Shown piece after piece: positions 49,601 through 58,100 of a DNA stretch of 64,000 bases. Location of the stretch: assembly GCA_020137815.1 (NCBI GenBank), contig CM035351.1, forward strand, positions 62,001 through 126,000. Direction: 5' to 3'. Under the pieces are notes generated by a model. It was not told where the DNA came from, made no database searches, and was given only the letters and a program-made list of their open reading frames with translations. The translations under genes were made by a program, and so were the position numbers. The stretch is from Hormiphora californensis (lineage: Eukaryota; Ctenophora; Tentaculata; Cydippida; Pleurobrachiidae). Within the stretch, counting starts at the first letter, position 1. The number at the start of each line of letters is the position of its first letter.

Positions 49601-50014
49601 GTATTGTTATGGGAACCCTCCCACGGTAAAACGAAAAGAGGGAGACCAAACCTTACATTCGTGGACACCATACGAAGAGATACTGGAGTGAAGAGCGTAG
49701 CAGAGATATCCTCAATGATGGCTGGCCGAGATCCTTGGCGAAAACTGACCTACAGCGTTCGAGAATACCACTCGCCTTAAGTCAAGTAAGTCAAGTGGTT
49801 ACTTGGAGACATTTTCAAATAACACGAATCAAGGAGTTGTTTGGTGGTCCTCATCGTTCCACCCTGTCTCACCCCCCCTCCTAAGTTTAAAGGAGGGTTA
49901 GAAAGTTATTACCTCATTATTGAAGGTGTCGAAAACAGTACAGAGAGGATCAGACTTGGAGAATACGTCAGCATCCCTTAGTCCGGTACAAGAAATCGTC
50001 AATTTGACCTTCAT
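37662..50014 (-). CDS. Copine-type C2 / PARG-like (DUF2263) / multi-WWE fusion protein
   Basis: Twenty-two exons from ATG 50014 to a donor at 37662 all join in phase (~1225 codons, 3' end not found). C2, residues ~1-115: MKVKLTISCTGLRDADVFSK and LGRTECIDNELNPKF ... KADFLGEMQCTLEELV, closest to copine C2A. Then a Lys-rich then acidic linker. PARG-like domain ~470-705: REAVTRGNYTLP, INVINTDPIQVC, HPDSPGGEWRTGGIGPLEEF, GVAVFRES and GVDCLVLSPHLTEG. The usual GGG...QEE reads GGE...LEE, keeping both Glu, and the late GxGCG loop is absent, so activity is uncertain. WWE1 ~757: WHWMGDNDNWYPYD and YLVDF. WWE2 ~868: VWQWLTDDNIWSDY. WWE3 ~987: VIWEHQGSDTVWVRF and YWIYFDP. WWE4 starts ~1185: WEWCDQRTGLWHSL. 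WWE domains bind (iso-)ADP-ribose, so a cytosolic or membrane-recruited ADP-ribose reader/hydrolase is inferred. Intron 1 holds an RTE LINE. Confidence 0.75.
37910..38240. repeat. gggtggtgagat minisatellite in an intron
   Basis: Imperfect 10-16-bp units (gatgggtggtgagatgggtg and variants) lie in the intron between exons 38430-38318 and 37889-37662 of the WWE gene. His/Ser/Pro-repeat ORFs on the minus strand are artefacts. Confidence 0.9.
38437..38565. repeat. 31-bp tandem repeat next to a WWE-gene acceptor
   Basis: Four copies of a 31-bp unit (gatataggtgctagttaatt gtgcaatgaga) begin a few bases upstream of the acceptor of exon 38430-38318. Confidence 0.88.
38566..39339. other. Intron sequence of the WWE gene, no separate gene seen
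   Basis: A ~900-bp intron with AT-rich sequence, a poly-C run at 39008-39022 and no coding signal. Confidence 0.5.
40658..40885 (-). repeat. Repeated acceptor junction of the WWE2 exon
   Basis: The intron end and first exon bases (minus strand ccag|GTGCAGGTGCCAGTGTGGCAGTGG) recur at about 40747-40775 and 40851-40880, with a shorter copy near 40795. The exon used runs 40684-40548; the copies lie upstream in the intron. Confidence 0.85.
40995..41090 (-). repeat. Duplicated donor junction of the WWE1 exon
   Basis: The exon end (…GAAGAGAGTGTGACTGTACAG) with its GTAGGT donor occurs twice at a 46-bp period. Exon 41312-41047 uses the first; the second lies just downstream. Confidence 0.9.
41964..42062 (-). 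repeat. Duplicated acceptor junction in the PARG-like region
   Basis: The segment gttaaagAAAGGTAGAGATAG with following coding bases (exon 41991-41799) is repeated once about 56 bp upstream, separated by poly-C. Confidence 0.85.
42153..42265 (-). repeat. Triplicated donor junction in the PARG-like region
   Basis: Three copies at 37-38-bp spacing of the exon end (GACGTCTTCTCTGTTACTCC then CCAAAG or CTAAG) each precede a GTAATT or GTAC donor. Exon 42396-42231 uses the first copy. Together with the duplication at 41964-42062, both ends of one intron are tandemly repeated. Confidence 0.9.
43886..44036. repeat. (CAAA)n microsatellite
   Basis: Tetranucleotide run in an intron of the C2-PARG-WWE gene, with occasional CCAAA variants. 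Confidence 0.95.
45236..45362 (-). repeat. Duplicated donor junction of the linker exon
   Basis: The exon end GATGAAACAATAG with the GTACAG donor (exon 45499-45337) is partly repeated about 85 bp downstream (GATGAAACAATAGGTAAC). Confidence 0.65.
46690..49805 (+). mobile_element. RTE-type LINE with an intact ORF
   Basis: A non-LTR retrotransposon lies antisense in the first intron of the C2-PARG-WWE gene (intron 46307-49912). It has one long ORF, a short 5' leader and almost no 3' UTR; the sequence after the stop is a short gtcaagtaa repeat. This compact layout and the C-terminal motifs fit the RTE group. Element ends are approximate. Confidence 0.85.
46775..49780 (+). CDS. RTE-type LINE endonuclease/reverse transcriptase
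   Basis: 1001 codons; an internal Met at ~residue 21 (MMESFYKD) may be the true start. An apurinic-type endonuclease occupies ~28-260 (GTLNCRTL, AIQEHRI, VVVAGDFNAKLGW, GSDHRAV). The reverse transcriptase occupies ~500-790 (NYRGIALTS, NQNGFREGRSTTNHV, FIDFCKAFDSIN, GVLQGDTLAPYLF and catalytic EFADDLALLAD at ~750). The tail has DFKYLGSWIAD, YGCETWTLT, RRLRHAGHAFRH and a final GVKSVAEISSMMAGRDPWR, typical of RTE-like proteins. The reading frame is intact. Confidence 0.93.
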   Translation: MSCLWSHACRRKCSERKIMMESFYKDISQTFIGTLNCRTLRTVERQEELAYKFCNSKLGVLAIQEHRIVHAPGEVIRITPAGSDCILLTSTAERNQRGASVGGVGIAMRAAAWKLITEKEVVSPRILKVTFAGNPRFTVVSVYSPTEGYSRDEVEKFHHDLRDCINTIPAHNLVVVAGDFNAKLGWSDSPSGWYYHKSTSPNGLCLKETLREANMEVANVRFQKRKCRLWTHLSDGTLSKSTKDYILVRRKWRNSIKDADVSEIFSSLGSDHRAVTVKLKLTLRKRKTPPGRTSYCYEELKSSPELQERFSVEVHNRFAVLDSAIENREDATERYGCLVEAVGQTSKALLGKKRKRIRDVVADDFRVKRARENVETASQQYHSAPSEETLDRIGTAKEDLQNAYQNVHSEILENKISKVEVATKHAKTRESWRLINEISGRHQREQSQIEGDSADDRVEIWYNHFKTLLGTQAESTDGDLEIPEIHPPGPIEVGPFTRDELKSAKSRLKEAKAFGDDSIPPEVLKRCDVDDIVLEFCNGALNGEGVPDQWRVSNLIPVPKKGDLSKPGNYRGIALTSIVAKTLNRMILHRIRPHVETLLSDNQNGFREGRSTTNHVLTLRRILEGARAKNLPVAMVFIDFCKAFDSINRKSLMKILRAYGIPARIVDLISWLYTNTRAKVITADGESALFEIVAGVLQGDTLAPYLFIIALDYCISTALSRHPEIGFTIQPARGTRSRPIEAQRVSDTEFADDLALLADSTEQLGTLLKEVETVCGQIGLRCNLGKTEFLTEGIDNPGQLTSLSGESIKRVQDFKYLGSWIADSTRDINTRKAKAWVACHKLKKIWNSSLKDELKVRLFVACVESVLLYGCETWTLTRDQERSLNGTYTRMLRMALNKNQYLLRMTNCELYGDLPILSTKIAERRLRHAGHAFRHPELTLHSVLLWEPSHGKTKRGRPNLTFVDTIRRDTGVKSVAEISSMMAGRDPWRKLTYSVREYHSP

Positions 50015-50462
50015 GTCGCATCTCTTCAGTCCGCCATCTCTACAGTCAAATAACATTATACTCAATATCCCGATTTTTGAGAGTAGATATCAGATTGGTG
50101 CACGCTACCAAAACAAGGTCTTCGACAGACTTTTACAACCGGCCATAACCACGCAGCCAATCAAAAACATGGCCGTGCAAATACATGGACACACAACTAT
50201 CTAACCATACAAAAACATGGCCAATCTGAGTAAACAAAAAGGTATCCTATAGATAATCGATTGCACTAACCGATAATGCCAAACATAGCCCGGCTTACCA
50301 GACCCTAACTGGCAGCCCTAACCCGGCTCAGCCGCCAAAATCGATGGATTATACCAATACCGATAGGCACCCAGATGTTAACGTCTTCTTTGTAGCACAT
50401 TCCTTGGTTTACGCTGTCGGCCCTCTAACGAGACCAGCGTTAAAAGTGCTGACAAACGGTTT

Positions 50463-50512
50463 TTAGGGTTAGGGCTAAAGTAGGGTTAGGGTTAGGGTTG
50501 GGGTTAGGCCTT
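50463..50512 (+). repeat. Interstitial telomere-like TTAGGG run
   Basis: agggttagggctaaagtaggg then gttagggttagggttgggg: about six TTAGGG-like units, some degenerate. Too short to be a telomere. Confidence 0.75.
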
Positions 50513-50944
50513 GACATTCCCTACCAGATAAACTTTGAATCAGCCAAAACGGTTGAGTGGTTTGGCGGTTAGAGCCATTTTAGTGAATCAACTTTTTTGG
50601 CAGCGCGCACCTGTAAACAGGCCTCCAAACACCCAGATCGTAACGGCGCCCCTCTAATGAGGGGGTACGCCGTACGTGCATGAAGGGACTGTAGCTGCTA
50701 CAGTGTAGCACATGGCATACGCTGCAGGCCGCTTTAGATGAGGGGGCTGCAGCGCCAGTAAAAAAATCGCGTTTTCTCAACTTTAAAAAAATGAACTCAA
50801 AAAACTTCAAATCATAAAAATGCTACAAGTATGAAAAACGCGCGGCAACGGAGAAGTATAATACTCGCGTTCGCACGCTCCCCGCGCGCATTTTATTTAT
50901 TTAAGAATTCCATCGGATCGCGAAAAAAAAGAAACAGTTGAGCA

Positions 50945-51235
50945 CCTCATGAGGCCCCTCGGAAATGTTCAAGTCATGCACAATCAAGTCACGCCCACCA
51001 ATCACAGCTCAGAACGCGCGGAGTGCTTCGCGCGTTCTGCGCTGTGATTGGTGGGCGTGACTTGATTGTGCATGACTTTGAAAAGCGCTGCCTTATCCCG
51101 CGCTGCGCATGGCGCAGAACATCGGGGGCCAGCAACGTTTGCCAATGCATGACTTGAACATTTCCGAGGGGCCTCATTGAAAAGCGCTGCCTTATCCCGC
51201 GCTGCAACGTTTGCCAAAGCACCTCAGGGGGTCTG
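50945..51235. mobile_element. Nested foldback element
   Basis: Inner arms at 50970-51023 and 51027-51078 (aagtcatgcacaatcaagtc...) form a near-perfect hairpin around gcgcggagtgcttcgcgc. Outer arms (gaggcccctcggaaatgttc, 50951-50980, and its complement at 51146-51177) enclose it. The right side includes two copies of the dispersed repeat also found at 18638-18690. Confidence 0.75.
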
Positions 51236-52438
51236 ACTCCAGAGAGCAACAGGATCCTCAGAACACTAGCAGGAAAGATGGTAAAGGATCATGGGAATAC
51301 CTACAGTGAGGCAATAGATTACCTCAGACTCCGCATACGGTATCCTGATAGTGTGTCTGATAGCACTACGAGATACCCGAGTGAAAATACATCACGCCCC
51401 CATAAACAATGGGGACCTTAACCTTAAACGTTTGTTAGGTTTCCCTCTTATTTTAGAGTTTATTTTGTACAGCGTGTAGGCGTGAATATTTATATACTAT
51501 ACTTCAAACAGCAATCCGACAATACCGGGTTCCATGATGGATACGAGGGTACTCTCGACACTTCGGTGTTGTACCACTTTGCAGGTTCACTAGCTGTGAC
51601 CAATCGTGGTGTGCGTTTATTATCTGAGAGCCCGGTGTCGGCTTGTTGTTTCTTCAAAAAGTTGAAAAGCCGAAAGTTATATGCAATGAGGGCTATTGTT
51701 GCTTGGGTTTAGAGGGGCGGCTTTGGAACCCGCCAAACCGTCCGCGGACGGTTAATAAATTGCCGCCCCTGGCGCGGACGGTTAAGGCCACGAGCCGCCC
51801 CTGTTGGGTTGTTACTTGGGTGTCTATGTAGTAATAATGAATTGGTACGTGATTTTCATGTCTGAGCCTTCAGTATTAAGATTCATTACCCAGGGAATAG
51901 ACATAACCTTTCAGATAGTTTTCATACCTGTTTGCTTTGCAAAAAGTCATAGCAGCTCAGATCGTAACGGCGCCCTTAATTTTCGAGAATGACCGAAAGA
52001 GCGGTTGCTATGGTGGTGAACCCCTGTTGGGGACCCTACGCACAAGGACCAATTACTTAGTGATACACTTAGTGATACCGCAAGTGAGGGCCGTGAGTTG
52101 ATCTTGGTGGAAGTGAAGCTGAGTGTGGTTGTGTAGTGCGGTAGTGTTTCACTGGAGCCGACTCGTTTACCCCGGGGTATGCCTGGGTCACCCTGACGGT
52201 TTCGTTTGGTACCGCAAGAAGAGAAAGTTGATGGAAAGGGGTTAAACTTCGAGAATGATCCAATTTATTATCGAACTATGCATATCGGGCTAAGACCTGC
52301 AGAGCGAATTAGTTTTGATTTCTTTTCGGAGCGATATCACATATTGCTTGTCAGCAACTGTTAACTTTTGCGAATCCTAGAGCTAGAAGTTTCACCCGTC
52401 ACATGATATTCTAATACGGGAGTGATTGCAGTCACCTC

Positions 52439-52509
52439 TTGGTGACATAGACACCTGGTGCGACCCCCGCACACTCGATCTCGGTCGCGTCAGGTGTCTA
52501 TGTCACCAA
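52439..52509. repeat. Short perfect inverted repeat
   Basis: TTGGTGACATAGACACCTG and its exact complement are separated by ~33 bp that can pair further (gtgcgacc / ggtcgcgt). Hairpin, possibly a minimal MITE; no clear TSD. Confidence 0.7.
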
Positions 52510-52699
52510 ATTCAGCTCATAATCAGATGCATCAACTGTATAAGAAATGTTTTGTCTGCTGTTTTAACAACTAACCCGAGTATTATACATCATTATGTGG
52601 GGTAACATGCACACATATACACTTGGTTCCCGTTCCTAACATGTAAGAAATATTATTTCTCACGATACGAAGATGATCGTCCAACGATCGTCCAACGAT

Positions 52700-52876
<177 letters not shown>

Positions 52877-52929
52877 TTTGATGATTTTTAGTGTGATTAT
52901 TCTTGTTTGTGTGCAGTGAGAGTCAGAGA

Positions 52930-53680
52930 CACGGCGTGCCTGGTGAAATTTTAACACGACCTAGCATGCGACGGGAAACCACCACTTGTACGTGGTAGCT
53001 GAGGGTCTTTTCTTGCTTATTTTCACCGTTTTGCCTACTTAAATTTTCTATAAATCAACGATCTGTTATTGGATTGGTATGAAATCTTGGATTTTAGTCG
53101 AAAATTGTCCCATAAACAACTTAAGCATGGTCCCGATTGACCATTTCAATCAGAAGTTTGTCAAAAATGCCAAAATCCAAAAAACAAGAAAATCAAGTTA
53201 CGGTTCTCCTAGTTGGCAGATTTCAACAATTTGCCCAAATCTAACCATAAATTGGATATACACGAAAACTTAGTTCTTGGTAGAAAAATGACCATTTTAA
53301 CGATTGGCACTAGTTTCAAATCCCTATCTCAACGTTTTCAATGGTTTAGGGGCCAAAAACCTCCAAAAAATGGTAAAAAATCAACTTTTGACCATTTTAC
53401 AGTCATTTTAGAGATTCGACTTCAACGGCAATCGATTCTACGTGCAAAAATAGGTAGGGGTGACATATTTCGTGTGCTAAGTCATTATGGATTTTTCGGG
53501 ACCACGTTTAATATAGCCAATTTTGACCCAAATCAAATAAAAGTAAAAAAAACGATTTTAGGGCATGGACTTTTTTTTCCCGCACCGTAGCGCCATTCTG
53601 TAGACCCTCAGCTACCACGTACAAGTGGTGGTTTCCCGTCGCATGCTAGGTCGTGTTAAAGTTTCACCAGGCACGCCGTG
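52930..53680. mobile_element. Foldback element with CACGGCGTGCC ends and GAGA TSD
   Basis: 751-bp element with terminal arms of ~80 bp beginning CACGGCGTGCCTGGTGAAA and ending with the complement. GAGA occurs immediately outside both ends (52926-52929 and 53681-53684), a 4-bp target-site duplication. The interior has weakly open frames without resemblance to known proteins. Its end lies 100 bp before the MAN2A start codon. Same terminal sequence as the element at 55653. Confidence 0.85.
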
Positions 53681-53780
53681 GAGAGTGGACTGCTCGTGCA
53701 GATAACCAAACACAGAAGTTTCCAATCAGGTATATCTTCTCCAGCCATGTAATAACTATACACAATAGGGTTGATGGGTC

Positions 53781-55086
53781 ATGAGGAAACTCTACAGACT
53801 GACGATTGGAGCGGTCTGTTTCTGCTTCGTCTACATTATAGTTGTCACCTCTTACCAGAAGGGTCGCCAGGATCCTGATCACCATATCGACGTACGTTAT
53901 AGTACAGCTTGTACTCAGTAACCCCCCCCCTGATGACGTGTTTGGCTATGGTAACAGTCCCCCCTAGCAACCCCCCCCCCTAGCAACCTCCCCCTAGCAA
54001 CCTCCCACCCCAAGCAACCCCCCCCCCCCTAGCAACCCCCCCCCCCCTGATGACGTGTTTGGCAATGGTAACAGTCCCCTCCCCCTAGCAACCCCCTAGC
54101 AACCCCCCTAGCAACCCCCCCCCTAGCAACCCCCCCCCCCCCCCCACTAGCAACCCCCCAAGCAACCTCCCACCCCTAGCAACCCCCCTAGCAACCTCCC
54201 ACCCCTAGCAACCCCCCTAGCAACCTCCCACCCCTAGCAACCCCCCCTAGCAACCCCCCCCCCCTAGCAACCCCCCTAGCAACCTCCCACCCCTAGCAAC
54301 CCCCCTAGCAACCCCCCCACTAGCAACCCCCCTAGCAACCCCCCTCCCCCCCTCAGATCGAGCAGTTTATAGACCGTCGTGATGAGAGGAGTGGTAATTC
54401 TACTGTGAATTTAGACGGTTCAGATGGCTTTCAAGGCCTTGTGCTACAGAAGGAGGAGAAAGAACCCATGTGTCTTGACCCCATGTTAGCTACATCAAAC
54501 AGCGCTGATATCCAGGTATGACGTCATCTAACTATATCTAATGCAAATTTGCACGGAAATGTGACACCCTATCGTCAATGTGACGACGTGATCCGTCAAT
54601 GTGACGACGTGATCCGTCAGTGTGACGACATGATCCGTCAGTGTGACGACGTGATTCGTAGGTATCACGTATCACACGTGTTGAGAACTGCTTGCGACTT
54701 GAGGGGTCACATCACATGTATAAAAGGGAGAGAAAGAGAGAAAAAGAGAGGGATCACATCACATAGCATATAGCAGACAGGCAGAGAGAAAAACATAGAA
54801 ACAGACCCCTCGATTTGCGATCGGTACGATCGCCCCAGTTTTGCTAGTATATATAATAATAATACCATGACGTAATGACATGACGTCACACTACTCATTG
54901 TGAGAATTATTGGTTATTCAATCAGCGTCAAAAAAATAGTCAGACAGTTGTTTTTATTGAAAACAACCATGTCTGATTATTATTGTAGGGTCTAGTATTC
55001 TGAAAACTTTTCAATCCGCAGGTTTCCACCTTGGTAGAAGAATTATCCTTTGAACTAGAGAATGGAGGTGAGTTGGAGAAGGGTGG

Positions 55087-55158
<72 letters not shown>

Positions 55159-58100
55159 GAGAGAGAGAGAGAGAGGGGGGGAGAGGGTTTTTTAAAGCAT
55201 CTGATTGCAAAAACTGCTAAGGAACAAGGTGTTTATTATAAAGGAACACTATTTAAGTCCCTTTGATCCTCCTTAACATCAGAAGCTGACGTTCTCCATG
55301 TAACAGGATCGGAGAAAACAGCATTCCCAGGACTCCAACCACTCCCATTCTCTGAACCACCCCCCCCCCCCCCCTAGCAACCCCCTAGCAACCCCCATAG
55401 CAACCTCCCAAGCAACCCCTCCTTAACATCAGCAGCTGACGTTCTCCATGTTACAGGATCGGAGAAAACAGCATTCCCAGGACTTCAACCACTCCCATTC
55501 TCTGAGCCACTCCGAGTGTTTCTAGTGCCCCACACACACTGTGACCCAGGTACGGGTGGGAAACACATGTCATTCAATAGTCAATTATAGTCAATGTTGT
55601 GAGAGAAATAAGGGGATATCTTCTCGCACCACACGGTATAATAGAGGCTAGTCACGGCGTGCCCGAGGGTAGTTTAACATTTGTTTGAGTGCACACCTCC
55701 AATTCCGGTTGTAACTGGTCGGGAAGACCTCCCTGAAGGTCGTGGCGGTGCGGGAAAAATAGGGTAGACCTGCTGCGGCTTCAGAAAATTGAGAAAAAGA
55801 TAGCTATCTTTTTTTTCACTTTGAAAATAAGACGTTTTTTATTAAAAGATCCTTGATCAGTGAGATACGGTTGTCCCCCACCTATTTTTTGACGTAGAAT
55901 CGAATGCCGTTGAAGTCAAATCTCTAAAATGTTGGCAAAATGGAGAAAATCACGTTTTTAGGTGTTTTTTGGTGAAAAAAGCGTTCAAACTGGTAGTAGA
56001 TGATGGGATAGAGTCCCAAAAATATCATAAATCGATTTTTTGGGTCTTTTTCGCCCTAGGAAAAGAGTTTCATGAAAATCTGGTACAACGCCTATTCTCC
56101 GTTTGCTTTCAAAGAAGCTGAATATTGCTCTAATTTAGCCAATTTTGAAGAAAAGGCGTCCAAAATGATACCAGTTGACAGGATAGAGTCCCAAAAACGT
56201 GAAAATCATCAATTTTAGGCATTTTATACCCTAGAAACAAATGGACATGGTGGTCGAATGATATTTTTTATCTCGGTAGGCCTCTGAAGTATGTGGAAAT
56301 AGCCACAATGTAGAGATTGTGGTAAATTAATGTGAATAAACGTTTACCAAACCCACTTTAGTGGGCTTCTGGATTATGCAAGAGCCACTCTTCTGGGTTT
56401 GGTAAACGTTTATTCACATTAATTTACCACAATCTCTTCATTGTGGCTATTTCCACATACTTCAGAGGCCTACCGAGATAAAAAATATCATTCGACCACC
56501 ATGTCCATTTGTTTCTAGGGTATAAAATGCCTAAAATTGATGATTTTCACGTTTTTGGGACTCTATCCTGTCAACTGGTATCATTTTGGACGCCTTTTCT
56601 TCAAAATTGGCTAAATTAGAGCAATATTCAGCTTCTTTGAAAGCAAACGGAGAATAGGCGTTGTACCAGATTTTCATGAAACTCTTTTCCTAGGGCGAAA
56701 AAGACCCAAAAAATCGATTTATGATATTTTTGGGACTCTATCACATCATCTACTACCAGTTTGAACGCTTTTTTCACCAAAAAACACCTAAAAACGTGAT
56801 TTTCTCCATTTTGCCAACATTTTAGAGATTTGACTTCAACGGCATTCGATTCTACGTCAAAAAATAGGTGGGGGACAACCGTATCTCACTGATCAAGGAT
56901 CTTTTAATAAAAAACGTCTTATTTTCAAAGTGAAAAAAAAGATAGCTATCTTTTTCTCAATTTTCTGAAGCCGCAGCAGGTCTACCCTATTTTTCCCGCA
57001 CCGCCACGACCTTCAGGGAGGTCTTCCCGACCAGTTACAACCGGAATTGGAGGTGTGCACTCAAACAAATGTTAAACTACCCTCGGGCACGCCGTGTAGT
57101 ATTATATACAAACCATTACAGGAGCTATACTATTATTACTATTTTCTGTAGTAAACAACCAATCAGAACTCGTTATTTAGGTCATGTGACTGGTTATCAG
57201 CCAATCAGGGACCAGTATTTCCACACTATTTTCTGTAGGCTGGTAAACAACCAATCAGAACTCGTTATTTAGGTCACGTGACTGGTTATCAGCCAATCAG
57301 GGACCAGTATTTCCACACTATTTAGGTTGGTTGGAGACGTTTCACTGGTACTACGAGAAAAAAGTGAGATCCATCCTAACGTGGCTGTACATCAAGGCCT
57401 CGGATACACCCGATTTCAAATACATGTATGCTGAGGTAAACCTTACAATTTATCAGTACTCTCCCTCCTCTCGCTAGTGGTATTTGTTCAATGGTCTTCA
57501 CCGTATGGGTACATGATAACATGCAGTTACCATGGTAACACTGCAACTGGTAACATGCAGTTACCATGGTAACACTGCAACTGGTATTATAATGGTTACC
57601 ATGTGGTACTGAAGCTGTAATGATTACAATTTCAGGTGTCCTTCTTCAGTGTTTGGTGGGATGAGCAGGAGGATGATGTGAGGGAGGGGATGAAAAAGTG
57701 AGTTCAATAGAATCAAGATCATGTTTAAAACATTATACACATGTTTTCCTACTGCATAGTACCGTTACATCTTGGTATCGAAGACACCTCACACTCAGGC
57801 CGCTTCGCCACACTCAGGCCGCTTCGCCACACTCAGGCCGCTGCGCCAAACGAAGGCTACGAAGCGGCCGCATCGCGGCCTTCGTTTGGCGCACTTCGCG
57901 CGCCGGTAAGGGAGGGGTAACTTCGTTACCAACGTTATATCTATGATATATATATACGTTGTATATAGGCCCAGAGACGGCAGACGACAGTCACAGAAAT
58001 CTGTATAATCCAGTTAATAAGAACAAATTATAATAGAGATAATATGCAGCATGATGCAGCATGTAGAAACCATAGCTTAGGTGAGGTTTCTACTACGTGG

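Larger units (their letters stand above)
50015..52438. other. Intergenic region rich in palindromes, no gene seen
   Basis: No conserved coding sequence. Besides the listed foldbacks it has an 'agatcgtaacggcgccc' motif at ~50635 and ~51960. A palindromic GC-rich block at 51712-51805 has ggttaataaattgccgcccc with matching ggggcggc ends. A short upstream ORF (ATG GCG GAC TGA) begins at 50037 on the minus strand, 20 nt before the C2-gene ATG. Confidence 0.55.

Noticed and set aside
50463-50512. Possible chromosome end (TTAGGG run)
   Set aside because: Only ~50 bp and degenerate, with genes on both sides; an interstitial remnant.
53213-53590. 125-codon ORF inside the foldback element
   Set aside because: Low-complexity, no transposase motif, and contained within a non-autonomous element.
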